From: Rugalucina vietnamica
Taxonomy: Eukaryota; Mollusca; Bivalvia; Lucinida; Lucinidae
NCBI GenBank assembly: GCA_964017185.1
Contig: OZ024870.1
Span: 33,751,621-33,815,620 of the forward strand
Length of the DNA stretch: 64,000 nt
Direction of reading: 5' to 3'
This document shows positions 63,237 to 64,000 of the stretch, piece by piece. The notes beneath the pieces were generated by a model. That model saw only the letters and a list, made by a program, of their open reading frames with translations. It did not search any database and had not been told where the DNA came from. Made by a program: the position numbers and the translations under genes. The first letter of the stretch is position 1; each line of letters starts with the position of its first letter.

Positions 63237-63925
63237 GAATTCAGAGAGGACCTGGAATCGAGTTCTAAAGTTTTTTTCTTTACTGAATCTTGTTTAGCAG
63301 ACCTTGCCCTCGTAAAATCCAAGTGATGCCACTTTGGCATCCTTGAGCATTTTGATAATTTCAAGATGGTATCCAAGATGGAAGCCAGAAATAGCAAAAA
63401 TCAATATTTTACATCTGAGAGGACCTGGCATTAAGTTCTAAAGTGTTTTTCTTTACTGAATCTTGTTTAGCAGACCTTGCCCTTGAAGAATCCAAGTGAT
63501 GCCACTTTGGCATCATTGAGCATTTTGATATATTCAAGATGGTATCAAAGATGGAAGCCAGAAATAGCACAAATCAATATTTGACATCTGAGAGGACCTG
63601 GAAATAAGTTCTAAAGTGTTTTTCTTTACTGAATCTTGTTAAGTAACCTAGCCCTTGAAGAATTCTAGTTGAGCATTTTTGATGTATTGAAGATGGTATC
63701 CAAGATGGAGGCCAATAGCAAAAAATAATATTTTACATCTGAGTGGACATGGAATTAAGTTCTTAAGTGTTTTTCTTTACTGAATCTTGTTTAGCAGACC
63801 TTAGAGCCCTTGAAGAATCCAAGTGATGCCACGTTGGCATCATGTAGCATTTTTGTTGTATACAAGATGGTATCCAAAATGGAAGCCAGAAAGAGCAAAA
63901 ATCAATATTTTAACATATATGGGAC
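63237..63925 (+). repeat. ~174-bp tandem array running toward the right edge
   Basis: At least four units with landmark GAGGACCTGGAA.TAAGTTCT (starts near 63246, 63421, 63594; a shorter unit near 63745) and inner CAAGATGGTATCCAAGATGG. Units differ by a few percent. No composite-element ends are visible inside the window. Confidence 0.75.
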
Positions 63926-64000
63926 AAATCTATGATGCGATTTATTGGTTTGCTCTTGAGTAAGACATAGATAAAGAAGTTATGAAACATTACATTTCAT

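Overview
The window is animal genomic DNA and most likely comes from a bivalve mollusc. Three multi-exon genes have GT-AG introns and close animal orthologues. The spacers are AT-rich and packed with short palindromic transposons. Several composite repeats have short inverted ends, a tandem-repeat core and an ACGG-type microsatellite before a 3' hairpin, which is the architecture described for bivalve pearl/HINE elements. The species cannot be named from the sequence alone.

Layout. From 310 to 23789 on the minus strand lies the 5' part of a RABL6-type GTPase gene: eight coding exons, with the 3' part beyond the left edge. Its 16.9-kb intron 7 (426-17289) holds a gene on the plus strand at 6097-9159. 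That gene is one uninterrupted 1020-codon frame coding for about ten ankyrin repeats, an acidic linker and a Mab-21/cGAS-like nucleotidyltransferase domain. The same intron is filled by nested repeats. A gene-poor stretch (about 24560-28100) carries decayed non-LTR reverse-transcriptase ends. From 28156 to 39290 on the minus strand is a 12-exon DBH-like copper monooxygenase (MOXD1 type); its intron between 31770 and 37205 carries a large non-LTR retrotransposon with an endonuclease, a reverse transcriptase and an RNase H, broken by one frameshift. From 41493 to 55445 on the plus strand is a complete 12-exon gene for the outer-dynein-arm docking protein ODAD3 (CCDC151), 547 aa. The right end (55500-64000) is repeats only: more MITEs, one large composite element on the minus strand, a reverse-transcriptase relic and a roughly 174-bp tandem array running off the edge.

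The genes do not form a pathway. RABL6 is a cytosolic/nuclear GTPase, MOXD1 acts in the secretory route, ODAD3 is axonemal, and the ankyrin-Mab-21 protein is a candidate nucleic-acid sensor of the cGLR class. MOXD1 and ODAD3 are transcribed divergently from a gap of about 2.2 kb. The repeats are informative in themselves. One MITE family has about 16 near-full copies here, six of them within 40 bp of an exon edge. Three composite elements sit inside older transposons. Several repeats carry perfect or near-perfect RFX/X-box-like palindromes.
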